Shown: positions 48,411 through 57,866, counted from the first letter of the stretch. The stretch is DNA of 64,000 nucleotides from Herbaspirillum sp. SJZ106 (GCF_006715495.1 NZ_VFNI01000001.1:434001-498000), one strand, 5' to 3'. Notes: generated by a model from the sequence alone, not told the origin. Translations and numbers: made by a program.

Positions 48411-49790
48411 ATGAAAATCACCATCATCGGCACCGGCTACGTAGGCCTGGTGACCGGCGCTTGCCTGGCCGAGCTGGGTAACGACGTGTTTTGCCTGGAT
48501 GTCGACCAATCCAAGGTCGATATCCTCAACAACGGCGGCATCCCGATCCATGAGCCGGGCCTGGAAGACGTGGTGGCGCGCAACCGCGCCGCCGGCCGCC
48601 TGCAGTTTTCCACCGACATCGCCGCCAGCGTGGCGCATGGCGAGATCCAGTTCATCGCCGTCGGCACGCCGCCCGATGAAGACGGTTCCGCCGACCTGCA
48701 ATACGTGCTGGCGGCAGCCCGCAACATCGGCCGCTACATGGACGGTTTCAAGGTGGTGGTCGACAAGTCCACCGTGCCGGTCGGCACTGCCGACCGCGTC
48801 AAGGCGGCCATTGCGGATGAGCTGGCCAGGCGCGGCCAGTCCGACGCCAGTTTCTCGGTGGTCTCCAATCCCGAATTCCTGAAAGAGGGCGCGGCGGTGG
48901 AAGACTTCATGCGCCCCGACCGCATTGTCATCGGCCACGACCAGACGCCCGAAGGGCAGCGCGCCTACGCGCTGATGAAAAAGTTGTACGCCCCCTTCAA
49001 CCGCAACCACGAGCGCACCTTCTGGATGGACGTGCGCTCGGCCGAATTCACCAAGTACGCGGCCAACGCGATGCTGGCCACCCGCATCTCGTTCATGAAC
49101 GAGTTGGCCAACCTGGCCGACAAGGTCGGCGCCGACATCGAGGCGGTGCGCCACGGCATCGGTTCCGACCCGCGCATCGGCCACAGTTTCCTGTATGCCG
49201 GCTGCGGTTATGGCGGTTCCTGCTTCCCGAAGGACGTGCAGGCGCTGGAACGCACCGCGCGCGACTACGGCCAGGATCTGCTGATCCTGCGCGCGGTCGA
49301 GCAGGTCAACGATCTGCAAAAGCATGTGCTGGGCAAGAAGGTGGTCCAGCGTTTCGGCGAGGATCTGTCGGGCAAGCGCTTCGCGATCTGGGGCCTGGCT
49401 TTCAAGCCCAATACCGATGACATGCGCGAAGCTTCTTCGCGCGTGCTGGTGGGCGAACTGGTGCGCCGCGGCGCGACCGTATCGGTGTACGACCCGGTGG
49501 CGATGAAGGAAGCGCAGCGCGTACTCAAGCTGGACTGCGCCGACGACGCCAAGCTGTTCGAGCGCATCAGCTTCGCGGCCAATCCGATGGCGGCGCTGGA
49601 GGGCGCCGATGCGCTGGCCATCGTGACCGAATGGAAGGCCTTCCGCAGCCCAGATTTCGACCGCGTCAAGGTGGCCTTGAAGAACCCCGTGATTTTCGAC
49701 GGCCGCAACCTGTTCGAACCGCAAGTGATGGCCGACAGCGGCATCGAGTATTACGGCATCGGCCGTTCCATCCTGACCCGTGGACAATAA
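48411..49790 (+). CDS. ugd: UDP-glucose 6-dehydrogenase
   Basis: Makes UDP-glucuronate from UDP-glucose with two NAD+. 459 residues. NAD motif [15 protein letters not shown] at the start, substrate segment [11 protein letters not shown], catalytic Cys in [16 protein letters not shown], and C-terminal [14 protein letters not shown]. Provides sugar nucleotides for LPS or exopolysaccharide, in line with lapAB and rfaE1 around it. Overlaps or abuts the heptose kinase start. Confidence 0.95.
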   Translation: MKITIIGTGYVGLVTGACLAELGNDVFCLDVDQSKVDILNNGGIPIHEPGLEDVVARNRAAGRLQFSTDIAASVAHGEIQFIAVGTPPDEDGSADLQYVLAAARNIGRYMDGFKVVVDKSTVPVGTADRVKAAIADELARRGQSDASFSVVSNPEFLKEGAAVEDFMRPDRIVIGHDQTPEGQRAYALMKKLYAPFNRNHERTFWMDVRSAEFTKYAANAMLATRISFMNELANLADKVGADIEAVRHGIGSDPRIGHSFLYAGCGYGGSCFPKDVQALERTARDYGQDLLILRAVEQVNDLQKHVLGKKVVQRFGEDLSGKRFAIWGLAFKPNTDDMREASSRVLVGELVRRGATVSVYDPVAMKEAQRVLKLDCADDAKLFERISFAANPMAALEGADALAIVTEWKAFRSPDFDRVKVALKNPVIFDGRNLFEPQVMADSGIEYYGIGRSILTRGQ

Positions 49791-49791
49791 G

Positions 49792-50727
49792 ATGAGCATG
49801 GATATCGCAGCAGCCTGGAATTCCGCCCGCATCCTGATCGTGGGCGACGTGATGCTGGACCGTTACTGGTTCGGCGAAGTCAACCGCATCTCACCGGAAG
49901 CGCCGGTGCCGGTGGTGCGCGTGGAGCGCAAGGAAGAGCGCCTGGGCGGCGCCGCCAACGTGGCGCGCAATACCGCCAGCCTGAGTGCGCAGACGGCGCT
50001 TTTGGGCGTGACCGGCGACGACGAGCCGGCGCGCGTGGTGGAAGGCATGCTGGGCGAGATGGGCATCAGCAGCCATCTCAACCGCGACGCCACCATCTCC
50101 ACCATCGTCAAGCTGCGCGTGATCGGCCGCCAGCAACAGCTGGTGCGCATCGACTTCGAGGAAGCGCCCACCGACACCGTGCTGCGCGACAAGCTGACGC
50201 AGTTCAATTCGCTGGTCGGCAACTACGACGTCATCGTCTTTTCCGATTACGCCAAGGGCAGCCTGGTCAACGTGGCGGAGATGATCGCCGCCGCGCGCGC
50301 GCTGGGCAAGCGCATCCTGGTTGACCCCAAGGGCGACGATTTCAAGCGCTACGCGGGCGCCAGCATCCTGACGCCGAACAAGTCCGAGCTGGTGCGCATC
50401 GTCGGCCAGTGGAAAAACGAAGAAGACCTCACCGCGCGCGCCCAGAACCTGCGCGCTTCGCTCAACCTGGAGGCATTGCTGTTGACCCGTTCCGAGGAAG
50501 GCATGAGCTTGTACCAGGAGGGCGACGTGCAGCATTTCCCGACCATGGCGCGCGAAGTGTTCGACGTCTCCGGCGCGGGCGACACCGTCATCGCCACGCT
50601 GGCGGTCATGCTGGGCGCCGGCGCTTCGCTGGTCGATGCGGTTGCCATGGCCAATCGCGCCGGCGGCATCGTCGTCGGCAAGCTGGGGACGGCGACCGTC
50701 ACGCGCGATGAGTTGCTGGCAGGCTGA
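49792..50727 (+). CDS. rfaE1: D-glycero-beta-D-manno-heptose-7-phosphate kinase (RfaE1)
   Basis: PfkB-family sugar kinase of ADP-heptose synthesis for the LPS inner core. About 311 residues, so only the kinase half of HldE is present; the adenylyltransferase must be encoded elsewhere. Signatures: VGDVMLDRYWFG, RLGGAANVARN, and the anion hole/catalytic FDVSGAGDTVIA. Start ATG 49792 is directly after the ugd stop; GTG 49780 and ATG 49798 are alternatives. A terminator follows at 50802-50834. Confidence 0.92.
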   Translation: MSMDIAAAWNSARILIVGDVMLDRYWFGEVNRISPEAPVPVVRVERKEERLGGAANVARNTASLSAQTALLGVTGDDEPARVVEGMLGEMGISSHLNRDATISTIVKLRVIGRQQQLVRIDFEEAPTDTVLRDKLTQFNSLVGNYDVIVFSDYAKGSLVNVAEMIAAARALGKRILVDPKGDDFKRYAGASILTPNKSELVRIVGQWKNEEDLTARAQNLRASLNLEALLLTRSEEGMSLYQEGDVQHFPTMAREVFDVSGAGDTVIATLAVMLGAGASLVDAVAMANRAGGIVVGKLGTATVTRDELLAG

Positions 50728-50801
50728 ATCGGGCGCTGATTTTTCAACGGTCATTTCTCGTTATATTTCTGTCAACGCAGGTCTTGAGGTCACGTTAGCA
50801 C

Positions 50802-50834
50802 AGGCAGTTGCATCCCATGGTGCAACTGCCTTTT
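50802..50834 (+). terminator. Terminator after the heptose kinase gene
   Basis: AGGCAGTTGCA and TGCAACTGCCT pair perfectly (11 bp), loop of 8 nt, then TTTTG and TTTTC. Confidence 0.88.
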
Positions 50835-50867
50835 GTTTTCAGACCTCAATTTTGAAAGGAACCTGAT

Positions 50868-51218
50868 ATGTTGAAGAAATTTCTATTGTTCATCGCTACC
50901 GCTTTGATGGCCGCCGGCTTCGCTTTCGCCCAGGTGGACGTCAACAAGGCCGACCAGGCCGCGCTTGACGGCATTCGCGGCATCGGGCCGGCCATGTCCA
51001 AGCGTATCCTCGAAGAACGCCAGAAGGGCGGCAGCTTCAAGGATTGGGACGACCTCCAGAACCGCGTCAAGGGCATCAAGGAAAAGAGCGCGGCCAAGTT
51101 GTCGGCCAATGGCCTGACCGTCAATGGCAAGTCCAGGCCGGAGGCTTCCGGCCAGCCGGCCAAGGGCGGCAAGGCAGCGCCGGCCGGCGACAAGCCGGCG
51201 GAAACCGCCAAGAAGTAA
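50868..51218 (+). CDS. ComEA-like helix-hairpin-helix protein, exported
   Basis: 116 residues: signal peptide (MLKKFLLFIATALMAAGFAFA), then a ComEA-type double helix-hairpin-helix (VDVNKADQAALDGIRGIGPAMSKRILEERQKGGSFKDWDDL) and a Lys/Pro-rich tail. ComEA proteins bind incoming DNA in the periplasm during transformation; short stand-alone forms like this are common in Burkholderiales and their role is less clear. Good AAAGGA ribosome binding site. Own terminator at 51232-51263. Confidence 0.88.
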   Translation: MLKKFLLFIATALMAAGFAFAQVDVNKADQAALDGIRGIGPAMSKRILEERQKGGSFKDWDDLQNRVKGIKEKSAAKLSANGLTVNGKSRPEASGQPAKGGKAAPAGDKPAETAKK

Positions 51219-51231
51219 CCGCGGGCAACCG

Positions 51232-51263
51232 GGCAATCCCGTTTTGGCGGGATTGCCGTTTTT
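51232..51263 (+). terminator. Terminator after the ComEA-like gene
   Basis: GGCAATCCCG and CGGGATTGCC, perfect 10-bp stem, followed by GTTTTT. Confidence 0.9.
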
Positions 51264-51361
51264 GGCGTGCATCTCAGGACGCGACCACGTCAAAGGCGAT
51301 GCCGGCGGCGAAATAGAATAAAATGCCCACCTGAGCCAAAAAGCCGACCGCCGCCATCGTC

Positions 51362-53413
51362 ATGTCCTATCAAGTTCTCGCCCGCAAGTACCGTCCCCGC
51401 AGTTTCGACACCCTGGTAGGCCAGGAGCACGTCGTGCGCGCGCTGACGCATGCGCTGGAGCAACAGCGGCTGCACCACGCCTACCTGTTCACCGGCACCC
51501 GCGGCGTGGGCAAGACCACGCTTTCGCGCATCCTGGCCAAGTCGCTCAACTGCGTCGGCACGGACGGCAACGGCGGCATTACCGCCGCGCCCTGCGGCGT
51601 GTGCGAGGCTTGCGTGGCCATCGATGCCGGGCGATTTGTCGACTACATCGAAATGGACGCGGCCTCCAACCGCGGCGTCGATGAAATGGCGCAGTTGCTG
51701 GAGCAGGCGGTCTATGCGCCGTCCAATGCCCGTTTCAAGGTCTACATGATCGACGAAGTGCACATGCTGACCAACCACGCCTTCAACGCCATGCTGAAGA
51801 CGCTGGAGGAGCCGCCCGCGCACATCAAGTTCATCCTGGCCACCACCGACCCGCAAAAGATCCCGGTGACCGTGTTGTCGCGCTGCCTGCAATTCAACCT
51901 GAAGCAGATGCCGCCGGGCCACATCATCGGCCACCTCGACAACATCCTGAACCAGGAAGGCATCGAATTCGACCCGCCGGCCTTGCGCCTGCTCGCGCAA
52001 GGCGCTTCCGGCTCCATGCGCGACGCGTTGTCGCTGACCGACCAGGCGATCGCCTATGCCGCCGGCAAGGTCACGCTGGAAGCGGTGCAGGGCATGCTGG
52101 GCGCGCTCGACCAGTCCTACCTGATCCGTATCCTCGACGCCCTGGCGGCGCAAGATGGCGCGGCCCTGCTCGGCGTGGCCGACGACATGGCCGCGCGCAG
52201 CCTGTCCTATAACGCCGCCTTGCAGGACCTGGGCACCTTGTTGCACCAGGTTGCGCTGGCGCAGAGCGTGCCGGCGGCACTGGCCGACGATGTGCCCAAC
52301 CGTGAAGACATCCTGCGCCTGTCGTCCCAGTTCAGTCCCGAGCATGTGCAGCTGTTCTACCAGATCGCCGTGCATGGCCGCAATGAGCTGGGCCTGGCGC
52401 CCGACGAATACGCCGGCTTTTCCATGACGCTTTTGCGCATGCTGGCCTTCCGGCCGGTCAGCGCGAACGCCGCGGCGCCGGTACCGGCAGCCGGTGGCGC
52501 ACCGGGGCCGCGTCCGCCCGCTGCGCGCCAGGCGGCGCCCCTGGTCGCGCCACAAGCGGCGGTGACCAGTGCGCCTGTGGTCCGTGCGCCGGTGGCCCCT
52601 GCGCCAGCGGCGCCGGCAGCGCGACCCGCACCCTCCGCGGCCCCCGCCGCCGCGCCGAGTTCGGCCCGCGAAGCTGCATTGATGGCCGCGCGCGCGTCTA
52701 TCGGCAAGAATGGCAAGGCGCCCTCTGCGCCGCGTCCGGCTGCGCCAGTACCCGCTCCTGCGCCCGCAGCCGCGCCTGTGGCATCTGCCGCGCCGGAGAT
52801 GCCGCCATCCATGCCGGAACCGCCGCCATTCGATTCCATGCCGCCGTGGGAAGAGGATGCGATGCCGGCCGGCATCGACGCTCAAAAAAAAACTGAATAC
52901 TCCCGCCCGCCAGACGTAAGCGAAGAGGCTTTTGCCCCCGCACCGCCTGCGGTGCCAGCCGCGCCGCAGCGCCCCGCGGCGACGCCTGCCCAGAAGCAGG
53001 AAACCCTGCGTATCGCCGCCGATCTCGGTTGGGACGGCCACTGGCCCAGCCTGGCCGCCAGCCTGCCGCTGCGCGGGGTGGTGCACCAGATGGCGTTCCA
53101 GAGCGAGCTGGTGCGCTGCGAAAGCCTGGCCGGCGGCAATGTCTGCTTCCATCTGCGCATCCCGCTGGAGACGCTGCGTTCCTCCGGCAGCGTGGAAAAG
53201 CTGATGGCGGCGCTGTCGGAACGCTTCGGCCGCGAAGTGCGCGTGGAAACCGAGATCGGCGCCGTGGCCGACACCGCCAACGCGGTGGCCGAAGCCGACC
53301 GCGCCGAGCGCCAGCGCAAGGCCGAACAAAAGATGCAGAACGATCCCTTCGTGCTGTCCATGATGCGCGAGTTCGGCGCCTCGATTGTGCCGGGATCGAT
53401 ACATCCCTTATGA
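51362..53413 (+). CDS. dnaX: DNA polymerase III subunits gamma and tau
   Basis: Clamp-loader ATPase, 683 residues as tau. AAA+ core at 1-230 with Walker A GTRGVGKTT, a zinc-binding cysteine cluster (C..C..C in NCVG...APCGVCEAC), Walker B IDEVHML and SRC sensor in VLSRCLQF. Domain III runs to about 365, an Ala/Pro linker from 370 to 530, then the tau-specific C-terminal domain (to 683). At 52884-52892 nine A residues encode Q508-K509-K510; a -1 shift there reads AAC then TGA, giving a gamma-like protein of about 511 residues. First gene of dnaX-ebfC-(yciI)-recR. Confidence 0.96.
   Translation: MSYQVLARKYRPRSFDTLVGQEHVVRALTHALEQQRLHHAYLFTGTRGVGKTTLSRILAKSLNCVGTDGNGGITAAPCGVCEACVAIDAGRFVDYIEMDAASNRGVDEMAQLLEQAVYAPSNARFKVYMIDEVHMLTNHAFNAMLKTLEEPPAHIKFILATTDPQKIPVTVLSRCLQFNLKQMPPGHIIGHLDNILNQEGIEFDPPALRLLAQGASGSMRDALSLTDQAIAYAAGKVTLEAVQGMLGALDQSYLIRILDALAAQDGAALLGVADDMAARSLSYNAALQDLGTLLHQVALAQSVPAALADDVPNREDILRLSSQFSPEHVQLFYQIAVHGRNELGLAPDEYAGFSMTLLRMLAFRPVSANAAAPVPAAGGAPGPRPPAARQAAPLVAPQAAVTSAPVVRAPVAPAPAAPAARPAPSAAPAAAPSSAREAALMAARASIGKNGKAPSAPRPAAPVPAPAPAAAPVASAAPEMPPSMPEPPPFDSMPPWEEDAMPAGIDAQKKTEYSRPPDVSEEAFAPAPPAVPAAPQRPAATPAQKQETLRIAADLGWDGHWPSLAASLPLRGVVHQMAFQSELVRCESLAGGNVCFHLRIPLETLRSSGSVEKLMAALSERFGREVRVETEIGAVADTANAVAEADRAERQRKAEQKMQNDPFVLSMMREFGASIVPGSIHPL
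52884..52892 (+). promoter_or_regulatory. A9 slippage site, candidate programmed frameshift in dnaX
   Basis: Nine consecutive A residues in frame as CAA AAA AAA ACT. Reading one base back gives AAC TGA (immediate stop); losing one A gives a stop after eight further codons. The cut falls between linker and tau-specific domain, where gamma ends in other bacteria. Confidence 0.6.
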
Positions 53414-53494
53414 TCCGGGGCCGACGGCGAATTCGCCGGGGCCGCGGGCAAACAAGATAGAATTCCGTGAATTGAAAGATGAAGGAGCAATGCG

Positions 53495-53821
53495 ATGATG
53501 AAAGGTCAATTGGCAGGTCTGATGAAGCAAGCGCAGGCCATGCAGGACAACATGAAGAAAATGCAGGACCAGCTGGCGCAGATCGAAGTCGAAGGCCAGT
53601 CCGGCGCCGGCCTGGTCAAGGTCGTCATGTCCTGTAAGAACGACGTCAAGCGCGTTTCCATCGATCCGTCGCTGCTGGCCGATGACAAGGACATGCTGGA
53701 AGACCTGGTCGCCGCCGCGTTCAACGACGCAGTGCGCAAGGCCGAAGCCACCAGCCAGGAAAAGATGGCCAGCGTCACCGCCGGTATGCCGATGCCCCCG
53801 GGCTTCAAGATGCCGTTCTGA
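53495..53821 (+). CDS. ebfC: Nucleoid-associated protein, YbaB/EbfC family
   Basis: 108-residue DNA-binding protein that forms homodimers with a tweezer-like shape. N-terminal helix rich in Met and Gln ([35 protein letters not shown]), core strand [19 protein letters not shown]-terminal Met-rich tail. AAGGAG before ATG 53495. Normally adjacent to recR; here the YciI gene and element B intervene. Confidence 0.94.
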   Translation: MMKGQLAGLMKQAQAMQDNMKKMQDQLAQIEVEGQSGAGLVKVVMSCKNDVKRVSIDPSLLADDKDMLEDLVAAAFNDAVRKAEATSQEKMASVTAGMPMPPGFKMPF

Positions 53822-53945
53822 TCGCCTGGCAGCCGGGCAAGTGCGCATGCCGGCGCGCCTTGCCCGATGATGTGCATGCGCCGGCGCAGGGATGTTGTCG
53901 CAACGATGTCCGGCAGGATGGCAGGAACCGCATTGTGGAGGGAAC

Positions 53946-54248
53946 ATGTTCATTATCTCGATCACGTACACCAAGCCGGCGAGCGAAATCGACAGCCTGT
54001 TGACCGCGCACAAGAAATTCCTCAACCAGCAGTATGCGGACGGCGTGTTCCTGATGTCGGGCCGCAAGGTGCCGCGCACCGGCGGCATCATTCTGGCGGA
54101 TGCATCGGACCGTGCCGAAATGGAGGCGATCATCGAACTCGATCCCTTTTACATCGCCGGCGTGGCCGAGTATGAAATAATCGAATTTGTCCCCTCGATG
54201 ACGGCGGAGGCGCTGGAGGCCTTCCGCTATTCGGTTGACCGCAATTAA
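53946..54248 (+). CDS. YciI-family protein
   Basis: 100-residue YciI-like protein with a ferredoxin-like fold (FIISITYTKPASEIDSLLTAHKKFLNQQYADGVFLMSG, then FYIAGVAEYEIIEFVPS). The family includes small dehydratase/hydrolase-like enzymes of mostly unknown role; the His/Asp pair typical of the active site is present in part (AHKKFL). ATG 53946 follows GGAGGGAAC. It interrupts the common ebfC-recR pair. Its TAA lies at the left boundary of element B. Confidence 0.85.
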   Translation: MFIISITYTKPASEIDSLLTAHKKFLNQQYADGVFLMSGRKVPRTGGIILADASDRAEMEAIIELDPFYIAGVAEYEIIEFVPSMTAEALEAFRYSVDRN

Positions 54249-54249
54249 A

Positions 54250-54355
54250 CCTGGTTGACCGCTTGCTATCATTTGGAGAGTCGTATCAAAACAAGCATTG
54301 ACAGTATCGATAGCGTTTCCCGTGTGGGCGAACGCATTCAACTGCAGGATCCAGG
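54250..54355. mobile_element. Inverted-repeat element B (short relative of element A), between the yciI-like gene and recR
   Basis: 106 bp from CCTGG to CCAGG, with the shared TTGACCGCTTGCTATC at the left and GCATTCAACTGC at the right, as in element A. The right arm is complete; the left arm has lost 9 bp (ATCCTGCAG) of the expected match. Flanks TTAAA and TTGAA resemble a degenerate target duplication. The right arm supplies AGGA 6 nt before the TTG start of recR. Confidence 0.78.
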
Positions 54356-54952
54356 TTGAAAACTCCATCCAGTCTCACCCTGCTGACCGAATCGCTGCGC
54401 AAGCTTCCCGGCATCGGCCCCAAGACCGCGCAGCGCATGGCCTATCATCTCTTGCAGCATGACCGCGACGCCGCGCTCGGGCTGAGCAAGTCGCTGGCCC
54501 ACGCGCTCGACACCATCCGCCATTGCGCGCTGTGCAATACCTTCACCGAGCAAGTCATCTGCGAAACCTGCCAGGATCCGCAGCGCGACCACACGCTCCT
54601 GTGCGTGGTCGAGTCGCCGTCCGACCAGATGATGATCGAGCAGACGCTCACCTACAAGGGACTGTATTTCGTGCTCATGGGGCATCTCTCGCCGCTGGAC
54701 GGCATCGGCCCGCGCGACATCCATCTTGAAAAGCTGATCACCCGCGCCACCGACGGCGTGGTGGCCGAAGTGGTGTTGGCCACCAATTTCACCAATGAAG
54801 GCGAAGCCACCGCCCACTACATCAGCGAGACGCTCAAGGCGCGCGGCCTCAAGGCCAGCCGCCTGGCGCGCGGCGTGCCGGTCGGCGGCGAGCTGGAATA
54901 CGTGGATGCGGGCACCATCGCGCGCGCCATGCTGGACCGGCGCAGCACCTGA
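54356..54952 (+). CDS. recR: Recombination protein RecR
   Basis: 198-residue RecFOR-pathway protein that helps load RecA at gaps. HhH motif ([20 protein letters not shown]), zinc finger with four Cys ([16 protein letters not shown]), Toprim domain ([15 protein letters not shown]) and a Walker-like C-terminus. The family start aligns with TTG 54356 (MKTPSSL), the first base after element B; AGGA at 54346-54349 inside the element is the ribosome binding site. Confidence 0.94.
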   Translation: MKTPSSLTLLTESLRKLPGIGPKTAQRMAYHLLQHDRDAALGLSKSLAHALDTIRHCALCNTFTEQVICETCQDPQRDHTLLCVVESPSDQMMIEQTLTYKGLYFVLMGHLSPLDGIGPRDIHLEKLITRATDGVVAEVVLATNFTNEGEATAHYISETLKARGLKASRLARGVPVGGELEYVDAGTIARAMLDRRST

Positions 54953-55236
54953 TCGCGCAACCCAACGGATCTTCTGATGAAAAATTTGCGCCCGTAAAAG
55001 ATCTTGAAAGGCGCGACAGCGGCTGCCCGCTGCAATAGAATAGGCAGCTTGCCGGCTGGCACGTACGATGTCAGGCAATATGGCGGCGCAACATGCCTGC
55101 GTCTGCGCAGACATCGGCGCACAGGCACGGAACGAACGATGGACGCGGGCCGCAGAGCCCGCTCCGGCAATAAGACAAATGAGGAGAACACCGGAACCGC
55201 GCCCCATGCGCGAGCGCAGCATCCGGTGCATGAACA

Positions 55237-56502
55237 ATGACGACAACCGCATCCAACCAGGAAAACGCCGCACGTCCCGGCCCGCTGGCAGGCGTCAAGG
55301 TGCTCGAACTCGGCACCTTGATTGCCGGCCCTTTCTGCTCGCGCATGCTGGCCGAGTTCGGCGCCGATGTCATCAAGGTCGAGGCGCCCGAGAACGGCGA
55401 TCCGCTGCGCCAGTGGCGCGTGCTGAAGGACGGCACTTCGCTGTGGTGGTCGGTGCAGGCGCGCAACAAGAAAAGCCTCACCCTCAACATGAAGGACGAA
55501 CGGGCCCAGGAAATCGCCCGCCAGCTGGCGCTGGAAGCCGATGTCATCATCGAGAACTACCGCCCCGGCGTGCTGGAGAAATGGAACCTCGGCTATGAGG
55601 CGCTGAAAAAACTCAACCCCGCCACCATCATGGTGCGCCTGTCCGGCTATGGCCAGACCGGCCCGCTGCGCGATTTGCCCGGTTTCGGCGCGATCGGCGA
55701 ATCGATGGGCGGCATCCGCTACGTGTCGGGCCATCCGGACCGTCCGCCGGTACGCATCGGTATTTCCATCGGCGACTCCATCGCCGCGCTGCATGGCGTC
55801 ATCGGCGCCATGATGGCGCTGCGCCACCGCGACGTCACCGGCGGCCGCTGGAACGGAAAATCCGGCGCCGACTGCGTGGCGGGGCAGGGCCAGATGGTGG
55901 ATGTGGCGCTGTATGAAGCGGTGTTCAACATGATGGAATCGATGGTGCCCGAGTTCGACCACGCCGGCGTGGTGCGCGAGCGCACCGGCGGCGCGTTGCC
56001 GGGCATCGTGCCCTCCAATACCTACACTACCGGCGACGGCAAGAACATCGTCATCGCCGGCAACGGCGACGCCATCTTCAAGCGCCTGATGAGCGCCATC
56101 GGCCGCGACGACATGGCCAACGATCCCGGCCTGGCGCGCAACGACGGCCGCGTGCCGCGCACCGAGGAAATCGACGCCGTGATCCAGCAATGGTGCGATA
56201 CGCAAACCATCGAGCAGGCGCTGGCCACGTTGCAGGCGGCCGATGTCCCTGCAGGCAAGATCTATTCGGTCAGGGACATGATGGACGATGCCCAATTCCT
56301 GGCGCGCGGCATGTTCGAACAGCACCGTTTCGCCGACGGCACCCCGATCAAGTTACCGGCGATCACCCCCAAGCTGTCCGAAACCCCCGGCCAGACCAAA
56401 TGGCTGGGTCCGGAGCTGGGCGCGCACAGCGATGAAATCCTGCGTTCGCTGGGGTATGATGATGCCCAAATTAAACGATTGCGCGAGGAGCGCGTGATCT
56501 GA
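55237..56502 (+). CDS. CaiB/BaiF family CoA-transferase
   Basis: Class III CoA-transferase, 421 residues, moving CoA between carboxylic acids. Catalytic Asp at D180 (SIGDSIAAL). Family segments LAGVKVLELGTLIAGPFCSRMLAEFGADVIKVE and LVRLSGYGQTGP-like MVRLSGYGQTGP are intact. An unusual insertion of ~12 residues (RWNGKSGADCVA) precedes the conserved GQGQMVDVALYEAVF. ATG 55237 lacks a good ribosome binding site. 121 bp upstream of an ABC importer operon, so it may activate the imported acid. The 284-bp gap to recR shows no other gene. Confidence 0.88.
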   Translation: MTTTASNQENAARPGPLAGVKVLELGTLIAGPFCSRMLAEFGADVIKVEAPENGDPLRQWRVLKDGTSLWWSVQARNKKSLTLNMKDERAQEIARQLALEADVIIENYRPGVLEKWNLGYEALKKLNPATIMVRLSGYGQTGPLRDLPGFGAIGESMGGIRYVSGHPDRPPVRIGISIGDSIAALHGVIGAMMALRHRDVTGGRWNGKSGADCVAGQGQMVDVALYEAVFNMMESMVPEFDHAGVVRERTGGALPGIVPSNTYTTGDGKNIVIAGNGDAIFKRLMSAIGRDDMANDPGLARNDGRVPRTEEIDAVIQQWCDTQTIEQALATLQAADVPAGKIYSVRDMMDDAQFLARGMFEQHRFADGTPIKLPAITPKLSETPGQTKWLGPELGAHSDEILRSLGYDDAQIKRLREERVI

Positions 56503-56623
56503 CAAATCCAGGCCAATAACAAGGGAGGCGCGAGCAGACGCCGCTACGGCGCGGCGCGCGTCCCGCCCAAGCCTGATACGCCGCAAGAACGAAGACGAAG
56601 CACCAATCCACGGAGGAGACATA

Positions 56624-57661
56624 ATGAAATTAAGCTGGAAGCAGTTGATAATCGCTGCGGGCCTGTTTTTGGCCGGCTATTTTTCTTTCAATGGCGAGGC
56701 CTCGGCCCAGGCCCTGGAAAAGCCCAAGGTCTCGATCGCGGTGGGCGGCAAGAACCTTTTCTATTACCTGCCGCTGACCATTGCCGAACAGCTCGGCTAT
56801 TTCAAGGATGAAGGCCTGCAGGTCGAGATCTCCGACTTCGCCGGCGGCGCCAAGGCGCTGCAGGCCATGGTGGGCGGCAGCGCCGATGTGGTCTCGGGCG
56901 CCTATGAACACACCATCAACATGCAGGTGAAGAACCAGCCCATCGAAGCCTTCGTGCTGCAAGGCCGCGCGCCGCAGATCGTGCTGGCCGCCAGCAACAA
57001 GACCATGCCCAACTACAAGAGCGTGGCCGACCTGAAGGGCAAGAAGATCGGCGTCACCGCGCCGGGCTCCTCGACCAGCATCATGGCCAGCTACGTGCTG
57101 GCCAAGGCCGGCCTGAAGCCGACCGACGTGTCCTTCATCGGCGTGGGCGCGGCAGCCGGCGCGATCGCGGCGATCCGCTCCGGCCAGATCGACGCCATCG
57201 CCAACCTGGACCCGGTCATCTCGATGCTGGAACAGCACAACGAGATCAAGGTCATCGCCGACACCCGCACCCTGAAAGACACCAACGACGTCTTCGGCGG
57301 CCCGATGCCGGCCGCCACCCTGTACGCGCCGGCGGCCTTCATCCAGAAGTACCCGAACACCACCCAGGCCCTGACCAACGCCATGGTGCGCGCCTTGAAG
57401 TGGATCCAGAAGGCCGGCCCGTCCGACATCATCAAGGCCGTGCCGGAAAGTTACCTGCTGGGCGACCGTTCGCTGTACATCGATGCCTTCATGAAGGTGC
57501 GCCAGGCCATCTCGCCGGACGGCTATTTCCCGCCGGGCGGCCCGGACACCGCGCTGCGCACGCTGAAGGCCTTCGAACCTTCGCTGGCCGACAAGCAGGT
57601 CGACCTGTCCAAGACCTTCACCAACGCGTTCGTGGCGAAGGCCAACGCCAAGTACAAATGA
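56624..57661 (+). CDS. ABC transporter substrate-binding protein, NitT/TauT family
   Basis: 345-residue periplasmic binding protein with signal peptide (KQLIIAAGLFLAGYFSFNGEASAQA). The NMT1/SsuA-like fold is visible in LPLTIAEQLGYFKDEGLQVEISDFAGGAKALQAMVGGSADV and the DLKGKKIGVTAPGSST motif. The family binds sulfonates, nitrate, thiamine precursors or aromatic acids; the ligand cannot be read. GGAGGA ribosome binding site before ATG 56624. Start of a three-gene importer. Confidence 0.92.
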   Translation: MKLSWKQLIIAAGLFLAGYFSFNGEASAQALEKPKVSIAVGGKNLFYYLPLTIAEQLGYFKDEGLQVEISDFAGGAKALQAMVGGSADVVSGAYEHTINMQVKNQPIEAFVLQGRAPQIVLAASNKTMPNYKSVADLKGKKIGVTAPGSSTSIMASYVLAKAGLKPTDVSFIGVGAAAGAIAAIRSGQIDAIANLDPVISMLEQHNEIKVIADTRTLKDTNDVFGGPMPAATLYAPAAFIQKYPNTTQALTNAMVRALKWIQKAGPSDIIKAVPESYLLGDRSLYIDAFMKVRQAISPDGYFPPGGPDTALRTLKAFEPSLADKQVDLSKTFTNAFVAKANAKYK

Positions 57662-57866
57662 GGCGCAGGACAGCCTGATTCCCGTACAACGCGAATGGAC
57701 GACAAATGCCCGGCAACGGGCATTTGTCCATCTGGCGCGGCGTAAAAGGGAAAGCGGCAGCGCAGCAATGCGTCGGCAAGCGCAGCACCAAAGAAGCAGG
57801 AACAGCAGTAAAACCAGGCAACACACGATCCATCAACCCGGGTTTGCCACATAGCCCGTACCAGTC

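Noticed and set aside
49792-50727. Bifunctional HldE
   Set aside because: Only the kinase half is present (about 311 residues); no nucleotidyltransferase HxGH motif follows, so RfaE1 is the better name.
50842-51362. ComEA-like gene as evidence of a competence locus
   Set aside because: No other com or pil genes are adjacent; short exported HhH proteins are common and need not mean transformation.
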